A stretch of DNA of 64,000 nucleotides from Symbiodinium natans (GCA_905221605.1 CAJNDS010002763.1:218824-282823); one strand, 5' to 3'. Shown: positions 31,790-41,807, counted from the stretch's first letter. A program made the numbers and translations. Notes: generated by a model from the sequence alone, not told the origin.

Positions 31790-32030
31790 AAACCCTCGAA
31801 GCCTTAAACCCCCTAAACCCTATCAGCCCTAAAAAACCCACTAAAGCCTATAAAGCCTAAACGCCCCTAAGCACTCGAAGCCCTAAACCCCCTGGAAGCC
31901 CTATATACCCTATAAGCCCCTAAACCCCCTAAACCCTATAAGCCCTAAACCCAAAACCCTATAAGCCCTAATCCTAAACCCTCGCCCGAAACCGTAAACC
32001 CTGTAAACCTAAACCCTAAACCCTCAAAAG
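31790..32030. repeat. Decayed CCCTAAA/CCCTATAA region
   Basis: CCCTAAACC, CCCTATAAGCC and similar variants with low order, ending in CCCTAAACCC before a possible mini-exon (K H I R V K V P) at about 32028-32055. Confidence 0.7.
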
Positions 32031-32145
32031 CACATCCGAGTCAAGGTCCCGGGGCTTAGGGGCATTTTGGGGCATTGTGGGGTTCGAGGTACAATTTTAT
32101 GTGCACCCTAAACCCTAAAAGCTCAGTAGCCATTATGAGCTGCAG

Positions 32146-32347
32146 GTTGCGCTACGACCTCCCCCGAACCTCATCCCACCCTAGAGAAGGTACCCTTAGC
32201 AGGGTTGTTTAGTGTTTAGGGTTTAGTGTTCGGGCCTCCTTGTGTGTGTGTGAGAGAGAGAGAGAGTGTGCCTTAGATTCTCGACTGCAGTTCCATGTCC
32301 TTTCCTGCCCAGGCTTTCCGACAGCCACACAGGCAGGGAGTCTTAGG
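32146..32347 (+). CDS. Two coding exons, unknown
   Basis: 32146-32189: L R Y D L P R T S S H P R E, acceptor GAGCTGCAG, donor GTACCC. 32277-32347: ILDCSSMSFPAQAFRQPHRQ then GVL, acceptor GTGCCTTAG just after a GT/GA microsatellite, donor GTTTAGG. Confidence 0.4.
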
Positions 32348-32704
32348 GTTTAGGCTCAAGGTTACTGAGTTAAGAATCATTGTTTGGGGGTGTCGGGTTC
32401 GGGGGTTTGCCCTTTGAAGGGTCAGAAAGTCCTCGCATCCTGAAGCCAATTGAGGCTCAGAGGCCTTCACCCTTTCTTTGTAACGCATTCGGGTTTGGGG
32501 GGAGAAAGTTTTTCTTTTCTCCCCGGGTTGGTGGAGTAGAAGTTCGGATTTAGGGTCTATGGGCTTAGGCGTCAGGATTCAGGGTTCAGGGAAGGAGGTC
32601 GAGCCAAAAGCTAGGGTTTAGGGGTTGGGGTTCAGGGCAATTCAAACGTGCTTCGCGGGACCTTTGCGTCTGGTTCTTGGGCTTCGAAGCTCGCGGGTTT
32701 GAGT

Positions 32705-33120
32705 GACACCATTGGCTGCACCACTATGCCCCCTAAACCCTAAACCCTTTACCCTTATAACCCTTAACCCCTCAACCCCATACATCCTTAAACCCTTAAA
32801 CCCTTAAACCCTTAAACCCTTAAACCCTTCAAGCCTTAAACCCTTAAACCCTTAAACCATTAAAATGCTTAAACCCTTACACCCGAAACTCTAACCCTGT
32901 TTGGGAGTGGACTTCGGGAGCACCATAAGCCCACCAGATCCCCAGAACCTGCCCCCTGGCCAGTCAGCGCGTTCTGCGGACAGCGCGGTGAAACGGGCAG
33001 AGATGAATCGCGTCTCTGTCTAGGGCGTCCAGGATCCGGAGACCTAAGAACTAACCCCTAAACCCTAAACCCTAAACCCGGAGAAGATGGTAGGAAAGGC
33101 AGAAGCCCTCAACTGTGGGT
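32705..33120 (+). CDS. Possible coding exons, unknown
   Basis: 32705-32890 is a CCCTTAAA-type repeat. 32938-33050 is open: SPEPAPWPVSAFCGQRGETG then RDESRLCLG. 33083-33117 reads M V G K A E A L N C between CCCTAAACCCGGAG and GGTTTAGG. Donors are unclear in the first. Confidence 0.3.
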
Positions 33121-33326
33121 TTAGGACTTCGTAGGGGTGTAGCGAGCTGTTTGGTTCTGGAGTTCCATGCCTTAGGGCAACCTAATTACCCTAAACCTTA
33201 AGTACCCCAAACACTAATTAGTTAATTACCCCAAACCCCAATTAAAGGCAAAGTAAAGTTCAAGGTCATGCAATGTGGCAGGTAATGCCAACAAGGTGAC
33301 CTGAACTCACCCAAAAAAGGGATACC

Positions 33327-33445
33327 CTAAAACCCAAGGGAATTCGAGCGAGGGAGTGTCTCACCCTAAGTACCCTAAACCATAATTAATATATTACCCC
33401 AAACTCTAAAACCCAAGAGAATTCGAGCGAGGGAGCGTCTCACCC
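33327..33445. repeat. 40-base direct duplication around an AT-rich CCCTAAA spacer
   Basis: CTAAAACCCAAGGGAATTCG and the 20 bases after it (33327-33366) recur at 33406-33445 with two mismatches. The 39-base spacer has CCCTAAACC and AATTAATATATT. The second copy continues into an open frame. Confidence 0.85.
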
Positions 33446-33537
33446 CGCGGGCAGCCGCAAGGGTCCCGCAGTCCATTCCGCATGTTTGGCCGCCATGTGC
33501 AAGACTCATCTCCGGCGTGGCGGAGCCCTGGGACCCT
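33418..33537 (+). CDS. Possible terminal exon, unknown
   Basis: After acceptor CCCAAG the frame reads NSSEGASHPAGSRKGPAVHS then ACLAAMCKTHLRRGGALGP and TAA. A second frame (MFGRHVQDSSPAWRSPGTLK) is open too. Right flank is a TTTAGGG array. Confidence 0.4.
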
Positions 33538-33552
33538 AAAAAGAATCCCTAT

Positions 33553-33645
33553 AGGGTTTAGGGTTTAGGGTTTAGGGTTTAGGGTTTAGGGTTTAGGGTT
33601 TAGGGTTTAGGGTTTAGGGTTTAGGGTTTAGGGTTTAGGGTAAGG
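33553..33645. repeat. TTTAGGG array
   Basis: Thirteen perfect copies right of the exon ending near 33537. Confidence 0.95.
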
Positions 33646-33837
33646 GTTCTGGGCTGAAGGGTGAAGCTTCTTTGTTAGCCCATCTTTTCATAGCTTCGAC
33701 TGATTCCGGCCTTCCCCGCTTTTGGGGTATAGGGTTTGCGGCCTAGGTTGGAGCCTGAATCCTAAACCCTAAACTCTAAACCCCTACACCCCCCCCCCCC
33801 CGCCGCCCTCCCCCGCCTTGCCACCTTGCCTTGCCAG

Positions 33838-34650
33838 TCTCTTCTCAAAGATCAGTTAACCTTCAAGCTGTCGGGTTCAGTATTAGTGTACCAGGTCTTT
33901 GTCAGAGCTCAGGGCTTGGGGTTTAGGGTTTAGGGTTTAGGGGTTTCGGGGTTTAGGGGTTTGAGGGTTTAGGGTGTGTTGGTGTCTTTGAGATTCGAGT
34001 TTGGTACGACAGGGAGTTTAAGGATTAGGATCTGCATTGTTGGTTCTTGATGCCATCCAGTCCAAGCGAGCAGTTTCCCAATCAATGATTCAGAAGGCAT
34101 TCTCTTAAGAGCCCGAGCAAACTCCCCTGCACCATAAAGGGATGCAGTATACAAGGATGTGGTATACCTGGCCGCAAGAATCCTTCAAGGCACTTCTGAT
34201 CTTTTGCGAACTATCTCTGAGGTTACGGGATGTGTTTTTCGGCTCTGTTTGACCGCCACGGCTTAAGCCCAAAACCCCGACACAAGTCCCGCGGACCTAG
34301 AACCCAAAACCCCCCCAAACCGATCCCGAAACCCACCAGGAGAAGCAACCTCAAACCACAGACCCCAAACCCTGCAACTCCCGCTGAAGACTCTATAAAC
34401 CCTAAACCTAGAGGCCGGGTTTTAGGGTTTAGGGTTTAGGGTTCAGTCAACACCAAACGCACACCTGAAATACCGAGCCCAGATTGACCCTAAACCCTAA
34501 ACCCTAAACCCTAAACCCTAAACCCTAAACCCTAAACCCAAAACAGGTGTAGGGCTCGGGGCCTCTTAAGCCGCAAGCCCAAGCAGGCCAACTGCCTCTC
34601 TTTCCGTCAGATGCAGACGTCTCGCCAGCCGGGTGCTCGAATCTTCATGG
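33838..34650 (+). CDS. Two coding exons, unknown
   Basis: 33838-33894: SLLKDQLTFKLSGSVLVYQ, 19 codons in phase 0; a pyrimidine tract with poly-C and TTGCCAG precedes it, donor GTCTTT. 34611-34650: M Q T S R Q P G A R I F M, acceptor CTTTCCGTCAG, donor GTTCCC. Between them lies intron sequence with TTTAGGG blocks and a CCCTAAA array at 34485-34540. A short open stretch at 33697-33725 (L R L I P A F P A F G) may be another exon. Confidence 0.45.
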
Positions 34651-34654
34651 GTTC

Positions 34655-34803
34655 CCCGACCCCCCTCTATCCTACCCCCACCCCCCCCGCACCCCCCCAC
34701 CCCCCTTAGTTCCCCTCCCCCCATAATTTAGGGATATTTAAGCTTAACTAAGATTGTGTAAGGGGGAACCTAGGGGGTGGGGTAGCATGGAGGGGGGGTG
34801 GTA
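34655..34803. mobile_element. G/C-rich inverted repeat
   Basis: CCCTCTATCCTACCCCCACC on the left pairs with GGGGTAGCATGGAGGGGGGG on the right around TAATTTAGGGATATTTAAGC. Probably a MITE. Confidence 0.5.
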
Positions 34804-35235
34804 GGGAAGCCAGCTTCCGGAAATCGGCTGAGATTTCGTTGCCACCAAGCTAGATTTAGGAGCCCTGACCCTAAACCCTCAACCCTCAACCTATACCCAA
34901 CCAGAATGAGACGAAGGGTCGGGTGTGGTTTAGGGTTTATATCGAATTTAGGGTTTGGGGTGAAGGGTTTATATGTTGTTTAGGGTTTGGGGCTCAGGGT
35001 TTCGGATTTCGGTTGGGGGTTTGGGCCGGACGAACCCCCAAAACCTTGTGCACAATGACACCCCCCACATAGTTACGATGTTTTCCAGAATATGGGACGG
35101 CCCATCGCCAGAACATTGCCTTCTGCCCTCTCCTAAACCCAACTTGGACCCTAGACCAAAACCTTAGTTTAGGAATTAGGGTTAGTAGCCAAACAGACAC
35201 GAAGCTGGTGAGAACCGCATGTTCACCTACTTAAG

Positions 35236-35338
35236 ATGCCTGGGCCCTGTTACTTTGAAGATCCAGAGCGAATGGGCGCAAAGGGAAAGCCTTCCTGGAG
35301 GAACAGGTACATGAACCCCTTTAAATTTGACAATGAAG
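35236..35338 (+). CDS. Possible first exon of the 35.2-38.7 kb gene
   Basis: Starts ATG after CTTAAG: MPGPCYFEDPERMGAKGKPS then WRNRYMNPFKFDNE, followed by GTACAC. Strongly coding-like. The frame also runs on to a TGA at 35422-35424, so it could be a complete 62-codon ORF. A GA donor after FDN would join exon 35577 in phase. Confidence 0.45.
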
Positions 35339-35576
35339 GTACACGTTTTTCTTTGTGCAATGGTGTGCAGGCTACTCCGAAGGTAAATTTCTTTGTTCTT
35401 AGAGCGTGCACAGGTTACGCTTGAGGTAAGGGTCTATTTCATAGGCTACCCAGATACCCTGTCAAACTTTGTAAACCCCATCAACGCCCTATACACCCTA
35501 CAAATGCTTTCGACCCTAGAAACCCACTAGAAATTCCTGTAAACCCTAAACCCTAAACCCTAAACCCTAAACCCAG

Positions 35577-38500
35577 GCAAACCCTCCGAAGCGCTCAAAG
35601 TTCATCCTGCTAGGACATCGGCCAAGCTCCGCGCCGAACTGCGAGGTGCGGCCGGGCTTTAGGGAAATTGTTCACAATGTTCATCGTGCTGATATATACA
35701 GATATAAATCTACACATATATATATATATAGATGTGTACATGTACATATATACATATATACATATATATATACATGATCTGTTCAGTTTATATTGAACTA
35801 TAGACAGTGGCAAATGCTGACTGGCCCTTGGCTTGCCTGTTACGCGCACAGGGGGCCTCTTAAGATTCTTGCCCTAAAGCCTAAACCCTCAATCCTAAAC
35901 CCCAAGCCCTAAATCCTAAACCCCAAACCCTAAACCCGAAACCCTAAACCCTAAACCCCTGACCCCGCCAGAGCTTGAATCATCCGAAAGCCAGCAGGAT
36001 ATCAAGACTACCAAATCTCATCCGTACCGTGCACGCCTCTGGCTCAAATTCCTTCCCATGCACCCAAAAGTTGTTTCACATCGCCTCCTTTGCCCCGTGC
36101 CTGGCCTCAAAATCGATGCCGCGAGGCGGCAAGCCCTGCTTTCAAATCGAAGACTTCCATCTGGCGGGCTCTGGCGTGGGCGAGCTGCGCCTGACTGCGT
36201 CCGAGCTCCAGGCCCTTCAGCAGTATCTTGGTAGGCCAGTGGTACCCTTTACCCTCTTTTTTTTGTTTGGTTATGGGCTCCCTTATAGAACTAGCCAGCT
36301 CCCTCAAAAAGGGTGCCCTTGATATCATATGGTTGCTGGGCTAGCAAGGTATCTCAGCGGACTGGGACTCACAGACGTCGAGCTGGAGCCTTGTGCGGAT
36401 GAAGCCTCAGCCCAACCTGTTTCTCGGGCTGATTTTGGAATGGAATTTGAAGTTCTATGGGCCCTAGTTCGTATATAACCCGGCATTTAACGAACCCTAA
36501 ACCCTAAACCCCAAACCCTAAACCCTAAACCCTAAACCCCAGGTTGTGGAGGCCAAGATATCGGAGGCCACCCCGAAAAAGCGAGCGAACGAGGCGAAGG
36601 ATGCCGCGCAGGAGGTGGTGAGCATGCCCCACCCGAAGAGAGTCACTGGGATGATGTTCGGGTTTAGGGTTTAGGGTTTAGGGTTTAGGGTTTAGGGTTT
36701 AGGGTTTAGGGTTTAGGGTTTAGGGTTTAGGGTTTAGGGGGGTTTAGGGTTTAGGGTTTAGGGTTTAGGGTTTAGGGTTTAGGGTTTAGGGTTTAGGGTT
36801 TAGTGTGTTTTTACATTTTTCCCTTATAGGGCTTAAGAGGATTTGATTTACGGATGTTTTCTAAACCCTAAACCCCAAACCCTAAACCCTAAACCCTAAA
36901 CCCTAAACCCCAGGTTGTGGAGGCCAAGATATCGGAGGCCACCCCGAAAAAGCGAGCGAACGAGGCGAAGGATGCCGCGCAGGAGGTGGTGAGCGTGCCC
37001 CACCCGAAGAGAGTCACTGGGATGATGTTCGGGTTTAGGGTTTAGGGTTTAGGGTTTAGGGTTTAGGGTTTAGGGTTTAGGGTTTAGGGTTTAGGGTTTA
37101 GGGTTTAGGGTTTAGGGTTTAGGGTTTAGGGTTTAGGGTTTAGGGTTTAGGGTTTAGGGTTTAGGGTTTAGGGTTTAGGGTTTAGTGTGTTTTTACATTT
37201 TTCCCTTATAGGGCTTAAGAGGATTTGATTTACGGATGTTTTCTAAACCCTAAACCCTAAACCCTAAACCCTAAACCCCTTCCAGGTTAAAGAGACGTCA
37301 ACCGAGGTCAGAGCCGCCAGCCCTGACTCTGATGCCGGCACGCCACGTTCGTTGACGCCCACGAGCAGGATTTTAGGGGTTTAGGGTCTAGGGTCTAGGG
37401 TCTAGGGTCTAGGGTCTAGGGTCTAGGGTCTAGGGTCTAGGGTCTAGGGTTCAGGGTTTAGGGTTTAGGGTTTAGGGTTTAGGGTTTAGGGTTTAGGGTC
37501 GAAAGTCTTTTAGCGCAGGAGCTCGACACCTGAGAGGGACCTGACTGGACCCAGTCAGGATCCTGATGCTTGGTAGCCCAGCGATGCTCTTTTGCCCCAT
37601 TTTCCTATTCTTGGTTAGTAGGGAATGGGGGACTGAGGTACCCTATATCATCCCTTAAAGGGTATATCTAGGGCTATAGGATCCCTGAAAGGGCATCTAT
37701 AGGGTACCCTGTATAATCCCTTAAAGGTATCTATATAGCGCCCTATGTCATCCCTGAAAGGGTATATTTGGGGCCCTAATTCCCTCATTCCCTGGTAACC
37801 AACCGTAAGTTTTGTTTTGGTTCTAGGTTCCCCTAATATTATTTACAGGGTCTATAGGGTTTGTTAGGGTTGGTTAGGGTTTGTTAGGGTTTGCAGGTTC
37901 ATAGGGTTTATAGAATTTAGGGCCTAGGGAGGGCCCCTTATGAAGTAATCAACAGCACTTTATTGAATCTATCCCTGGACTACCAAGGACGGGAACCAGA
38001 AGGAGAAGGAGGCGAAGAGGGGTAACATTTTACATGTGTAAGGGTACTTAAACTCAACAAAGAGTAGAAGTTTAAATTAAACCCTAACCCTAAACCCTAA
38101 ACCTACCAAGGACGGGAACCAGGACGGGAACCAGAAGGAGAAGGAGGCGAAGAGGGAGCTGCAGAGGATGATCGACCAGCTGGACGACGACAAGCTGGCC
38201 AAGTTGATCGAGCTCTCTCAGCCGGACAAGGAGGGGGGTTGACGAACATTGAGGAGTTTAGGGTTTAGGGTTTAGGGTGCGTAACTTCGTAAGTGAGCAT
38301 CTGGGAGTTTACGAAAATACGGGCCCCAAATAATATACACGCCCAAATAGTAGGATTCCCAGATTAAACAAGGATCCCAAAAGGGTGCCCCCAAATTTCG
38401 GAAACCTCCAGGATCCGAAGACGGGGGAGCACATCCTTGGCTACGACAAGCTGGCCCCTGACAAGAGGGAGAGCTTCCGCCAGCTCGTGGCGCAGTTGCT

Positions 38501-38736
38501 GAAAGAGCAGGAGACTTAGGGTTCAGGGAACCCTAAACCCTGAACCCTAAACCCTAAACCCTATACCCTAAACCCTAAACCCTAAACCCTAAGCCGCAGT
38601 CTCCGCAGTATAGGAGAAGGACACCGAGGACATGAAGTGTGGAAAGGCGACGTGCGTGAAGCGGCCCATCGCTCCAGCAGATGAGCACGAGCAGGCTGTT
38701 CAGGAAATGCTCCGGGAATTTGAGTCTTGGATCTGA
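35577..38736 (+). CDS. Multi-exon gene, probably a nuclear or regulatory protein
   Basis: Exons 35577-35645, 35972-36230, 36375-36466, 36543-36641 (and its copy 36914-37012), 37286-37378, 38111-38230, 38412-38510, 38614-38736 (TGA). Nearly all join in phase. Protein in order: PKRSKFILLGHRPSSAPNCE; a long exon with CFQIEDFHLAGSGVGELRLT; DVELEPCADEASAQPVSRAD; a lysine/alanine-rich part EAKISEATPKKRANEAKDAA; a Ser/Thr/Pro part ASPDSDAGTPRSLTPTSRIL; KRELQRMIDQLDDDKLAKLI; YDKLAPDKRESFRQLVAQLL; and the end EQAVQEMLREFESWI. KREL...L.DDKLAKLI faintly resembles the NET/ET domain of BET bromodomain proteins; no bromodomain is seen. Two introns need GA donors (38231, 38511). Confidence 0.6.
35972..36230 (+). 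CDS. Long exon of the 35.2-38.7 kb gene
   Basis: 86 codons open, from SLNHPKASRISRLPNLIRTV to ELQALQQYL. The acceptor CCGCCAG follows a CCCTAAA block. The exon ends exactly where a family D element begins (GTAGGCCAGTGGTACCC), which therefore provides the 5' splice site. Confidence 0.6.
36229..36347. mobile_element. Inverted-repeat element family D, copy inside an intron
   Basis: Left end CTTGGTAGGCCAGTGGTACC, right end TGGTTGCTGGGCTAGCAAG; the core has GGGCTCCCTTATAGAACTAG. It fills most of the intron between exons 35972-36230 and 36375-36466. Confidence 0.75.
36489..37242. repeat. Tandem duplication of an exon with both flanking introns
   Basis: Two units of about 370-380 bases, each CCCTAAA/CCCCAAA block, exon, TTTAGGG array and the same unique tail (TTTACATTTTTCCCTTATAG ... 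TTTACGGATG). The exons (36543 and 36914) differ by one base (AGCATGCC against AGCGTGCC), the arrays by copy number and one interruption. The duplication must be recent. Confidence 0.95.
37370..37500. repeat. TCTAGGG array then TTTAGGG
   Basis: Ten homogeneous GGGTCTA units after exon 37286-37378, followed by TTTAGGG. A point variant has spread through part of the array. Confidence 0.95.
37570..37987. mobile_element. Family D element with a family B element nested in it
   Basis: CTTGGTAGCCCAGCGATGCT at 37573 is the D left end, and CCCTGGACTACCAAG at 37974-37987 the D right end. Inside, 37611-37804 is a B element (GGTTAGTAGGGAATGGGGGA to CATTCCCTGGTAACCAACC) whose core ACCCTATAT(C/A)ATCCC(T)TAAAGG is repeated three times. 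The nesting gives relative age: D first, then B. Confidence 0.6.
37980..38155. repeat. Duplicated exon start flanking a small insertion
   Basis: 41 bases starting CTACCAAGGACGGGAACCAG (37980-38020) recur at 38103-38155, where GACGGGAACCAG is doubled. The 82 bases between are AT-rich and end in CCCTAAACCCTAAAC. The first copy is a truncated exon start; the second is the working one. Confidence 0.85.
38292..38411. mobile_element. Inverted-repeat element family I, copy 2, ending at a splice acceptor
   Basis: Left end CATCTGGGAGTTTACGAAAA, right end AATTTCGGAAACCTCCAG. The last AG is the acceptor of exon 38412, so the element supplies a 3' splice site. Confidence 0.55.
38614..38736 (+). CDS. Terminal exon of the 35.2-38.7 kb gene
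   Basis: Reads EKDTEDMKCGKATCVKRPIA then PADEHEQAVQEMLREF ESWI and TGA. The acceptor GCAGTATAG follows a CCCTAAA block. An alternative is splicing past the stop to PADAMPVDNALEIGG-TGA near 38955-39000, after the family C element. Confidence 0.6.
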   Translation, partial: EKDTEDMKCGKATCVKRPIAPADEHEQAVQEMLREFESWI

Positions 38737-38761
38737 CGACGTCCAGCCCAGAATCTAGCTA

Positions 38762-38935
38762 AGCAATATAGGGGCCTCAAAAAGTAGAATACGGTTTGCG
38801 GGGTTATTATAGTATAGCTATATAGGCACCATAAATTAGCATGGGGTTTTTGGGAGTTAGTATAGCATAACTATATTGGGACCATAAGGGAATACTATTA
38901 GTAACTATGCCGACCCCTATAGTAGCGGACAGCCA
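38762..38935. mobile_element. Inverted-repeat element family C, copy 3, with internal duplication
   Basis: TATAGGGGCCTCAAAAAGTA to TAACTATGCCGACCCCTATA. The core GTATAGC(A)TA(A)CTATAT is present twice. Just 3' of the preceding stop codon. Confidence 0.65.
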
Positions 38936-39015
38936 TCGGAACGTGCATCCACCAGCCGATGCCATGCCAGTTGACAACGCTCTTGAGATCGGAGGGTGAT
39001 CTCTTGTCGCTTACT

Positions 39016-39131
39016 CGTTCTTAGTGGGGAATCAGGGAGTTGGGAACTAGTCTAGGTACCTTGTATCACTTCTATCCCCCCTGCAACCATGTCAGGGACT
39101 ACGTGGAGCACCGAATTCCCTGATTCCCGAG
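39016..39131. mobile_element. Inverted-repeat element family B, diverged copy
   Basis: CGTTCTTAGTGGGGAATCAG at the left, CTGATTCCCGAGTAAGAAC at the right. The interior differs from other B copies. Confidence 0.55.
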
Positions 39132-39145
39132 TAAGAACTAGAAAG

Positions 39146-39257
39146 CTTGTCACGGAGCGCGGCTTCAGAGTTTTCGCACCACCTGCTGAAAAAGCTTCGC
39201 GGGGCGTGGAGTTTGTTTCTGCACAGCATTCACGATCCTTCAGCATTTTGGGGAGGG
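39146..39257 (+). CDS. Coding exon, unknown
   Basis: Reads LVTERGFRVFAPPAEKASRG then VEFVSAQHSRSFSILGR. The acceptor CTAGAAAG lies just after the B element, the donor GTGTAGG before TTTAGGG-type repeats. Confidence 0.5.
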
Positions 39258-39664
39258 GTGTAGGATCAAAGGGTTGGGGTGCCGAGCTTTAGGGTCCAGG
39301 GTTTTCGGTTTAGGGTTTCGGGTTTGGGCTTTACATTATATAGGGTTTAGGGTTTGAGGTTTGGGGTTTGTAGGGTTTGAAAATGTTGAGGGTTTAGGGT
39401 GCAACAAAGGCTAGGTTGGAGTTTAGGATCAGCTCTATAGAAGTACCTGGTTCTGTGATGCAACGACTAATGTTTATAAGCGCGATATGCTTCCATCGAC
39501 TTCTTAGCCGCTAATTGCACTAAATGTCATACGTAGCACCCGGAGCCCTGACATACTAAGTTTCCTGAGCCTTGAAGTACACACGTACTAAGCCCCTTGA
39601 GAAATGAATAAACACTCACTCCGAATACCTGAAATCCTCAACCAAAAAACCCATAACCCCTAAA

Positions 39665-39795
39665 CCCGAAGCCCTAAACCCTAAACCCTAAACCCTAAAC
39701 CCTAAACCCTAAACCCTAAACCCTAAACCCTAAACCCTAAACCCTAAACCCTAAACCCTAAACCCTAAACCCTAAACCCTAAACCCTAAACCTGA
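39665..39795. repeat. CCCTAAA array
   Basis: About 18 copies before the exon at 39801. The stretch 39300-39660 is repeat and intron-like sequence without exons. Confidence 0.95.
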
Positions 39796-39800
39796 AGCAG

Positions 39801-39889
39801 GGATGAGGGCTGCAAAGCCGTTGTTGAGGCTGCACGTTGTGGAGTGAGGGCGCTGACCGTCCGGAGTCCCAACGCTTCAGAGGGCTCGG
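39801..39889 (+). CDS. Coding exon, possible helical-repeat protein
   Basis: Reads DEGCKAVVEAARCGVRALTV then RSPNASEGS. Acceptor CTGAAGCAG right after the CCCTAAA array, donor GTTTTAGGG. The helix DEGCKAVVEAARCG resembles armadillo/HEAT-type helices, but one exon is not enough to say. Confidence 0.5.
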
Positions 39890-40102
39890 GTTTTAGGGCA
39901 ATTTTTGGGTTTAGGGGCTAGGTTTAGGGTTTAGCGTTTAAGGTTTAGGGTTTAGGGTGTAGGGTGTAGGGTGTAGGGTTCAGGGTTGAGGGTTGAGGGT
40001 TTAGGGTTCAGGGTTCAGGGTTCAGGGTTCAGCATTTGTCGGGGGTTAGGGCCTCAGATTCACAGGGTTCAGGGCTGAGCGTTTCGGCTTTGAAGGCTCC
40101 AG

Positions 40103-40155
40103 AGGGAAGATTTCAAGGTTCCCATCTGCTAATGCGGGCTGAGTCAGAATGTTGG
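40103..40155 (+). CDS. Short coding exon, unknown
   Basis: Reads G R F Q G S H L L M R A E S E C W with acceptor GGCTCCAG and a consensus donor GTGAGT. Confidence 0.4.
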
Positions 40156-40537
40156 GTGAGTACTGGAAAAAGGAGGTGACACCAGCTGTGGGGTTTAGGG
40201 TTGAGGGTTGAAGGCCTAATGGGGTTTAGGGTTTGGGTTTGGGGTCTAGGGTTATTTAGGGTTTAGGGTTTAGGGTTTAGGGTTTGGGGTCTAGGGCTTA
40301 GGGTTTAAGGTTAAGGGTTTAGGGTTTAGGGTTTAGGCATACAAAGGTTTTCGAATCCCACACCATCCCTTTATCTAAGGTGGTTTGGGAGCTGTGTAGA
40401 CGCCATATTCCTATGGGTGTTATAGGGCTATGTATACAGCGGTGAGGGCCGCTTAGGGTTTAGGGTTTGGGGTTCAGGGTTTAGGGTTTAAGGTTTAGGG
40501 CGATAAATCTTGTTCAAACCAACCCCAGATAATCTTT

Positions 40538-40735
40538 GTGATGTCTCAGTCGCATGCAAGAAGCAACGTCTCAACTGGTCATGATCCATCTGATGGAGCT
40601 AATGGGCCCCATCGTACACGTCCTGGCCTTTCAACCCGCCGAAGCCCTAAACATCAGTGCCGCATAGTAGCAGCGCCCAACACCTTTGACCATGAAAATA
40701 CACTGATTCAACATTACGATGGAGATATGTATTGA
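40538..40735 (+). CDS. Small ORF, doubtful
   Basis: 65 codons with ATG and TGA (MMSQSHARSNVSTGHDPSDG ... QHYDGDMY). It lies where introns are expected (TTTAGGG left, CCCTAAA right), and its codon use is AT-richer than the exons. Confidence 0.25.
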   Translation: MMSQSHARSNVSTGHDPSDGANGPHRTRPGLSTRRSPKHQCRIVAAPNTFDHENTLIQHYDGDMY

Positions 40736-40849
40736 GTTGATATATGAGAGACCATCACCCTCCTACACCCTAAACCCTAAGCCCGAAGCCCTAAGCCCTA
40801 AGCCCTAAGCCCTAAGCCCTAAGCCCTAAACCCTAACTGGCATCTGCAG

Positions 40850-41466
40850 TCCCTTCCGCGAGGTAACGGTGACGATGCTCACCTACTTCTGGCAGCCGTC
40901 TGCGCTGGTTCGCACGCCCAGTTTTCCATTTAGGGTTTAGGGTTTAGGGTCCAAGGTTTAGATTTAGGGCTCAGGGTTTAGGGTTTAGGGTTTAGGGTTT
41001 ACGGTTTAGGATTTAGGGTTTAGGGTTTAGGGTTTAGGCCGAGAGGTGGCCTTGCGGTTCTTAGGGTTGGGGGATCCTTCTCTCAAATCAGAACCCTAGA
41101 CACCCCAAGCCCTATTTTGTTTAAGCTTTTTAGGGTCTGGGCTGCAAGGCCTCGTCAGCTAGCTTAGTATGCCTGTGTGTGTGTGTGTGTGTGTGTGTTT
41201 CTTCTCTTTTTTTTTTTTTGGGGGGGGGGGAGGTGGGGTGCTGTCGCGTACAGGGTGTAGCATGTGTCCATGCGTTATTGAAGTTGCCTCCCTAAACCCC
41301 AAACCCTAAACCCTGAACCTTAAACCCCCAACCCTAAACCCTAAACCCTAAACCCTAAACCCTAAACCCTAAACCCTAAACCCTAAACCCTAAACCCTCA
41401 GGTCTTTTTCCCAACCTTGCGCTCCGCCGCGGCGGCCGCGGAAAGCCGCGCCCTGGGCTGCTGGGG
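40850..41466 (+). CDS. Two coding exons, unknown
   Basis: 40850-40920: one frame reads PFREVTVTMLTYFWQPSALV then RTPS; another (GNGDDAHLLLAAVCAGSHAQ) is open as well. Acceptor CATCTGCAG. 41402-41466: VFFPTLRSAAAAAESRALGC then W, GC-rich, acceptor CCCTCAG ending a CCCTAAA array, donor GTTGGGGG. A GT microsatellite and T/G runs lie at 41170-41233. Confidence 0.45.
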
Positions 41467-41807
41467 GTTGGGGGTTTAGGGTTTAGGGTTTAGGGTTTAG
41501 GGTTTGGGGGTTTGGGGGTTGGGGGTTGGGGGTTGGGGGTTGGGGAGGGAGCAGTGGTTCTAGTTAAGGAACTTACATGACGAGCTTAGAGTTTAGGGTT
41601 TAGGGTTATAGGGTTCCGGGTTTAGGGTTATAGGGTTCAGGGTTATATCGTTCAGGGTTCAGGGTAGGGATCATAGCATGTTTAGGGGTGTTTTCGGTGA
41701 CCCGCGTTGGGGAACGAAAACAGGCCTTTTTTTCAACGTAGGAGTTACCCCCCCCCCCTGCCTCCCTCCCAACTACTATAATCCTTGAGCTCGAACAGGG
41801 ATTTGGG

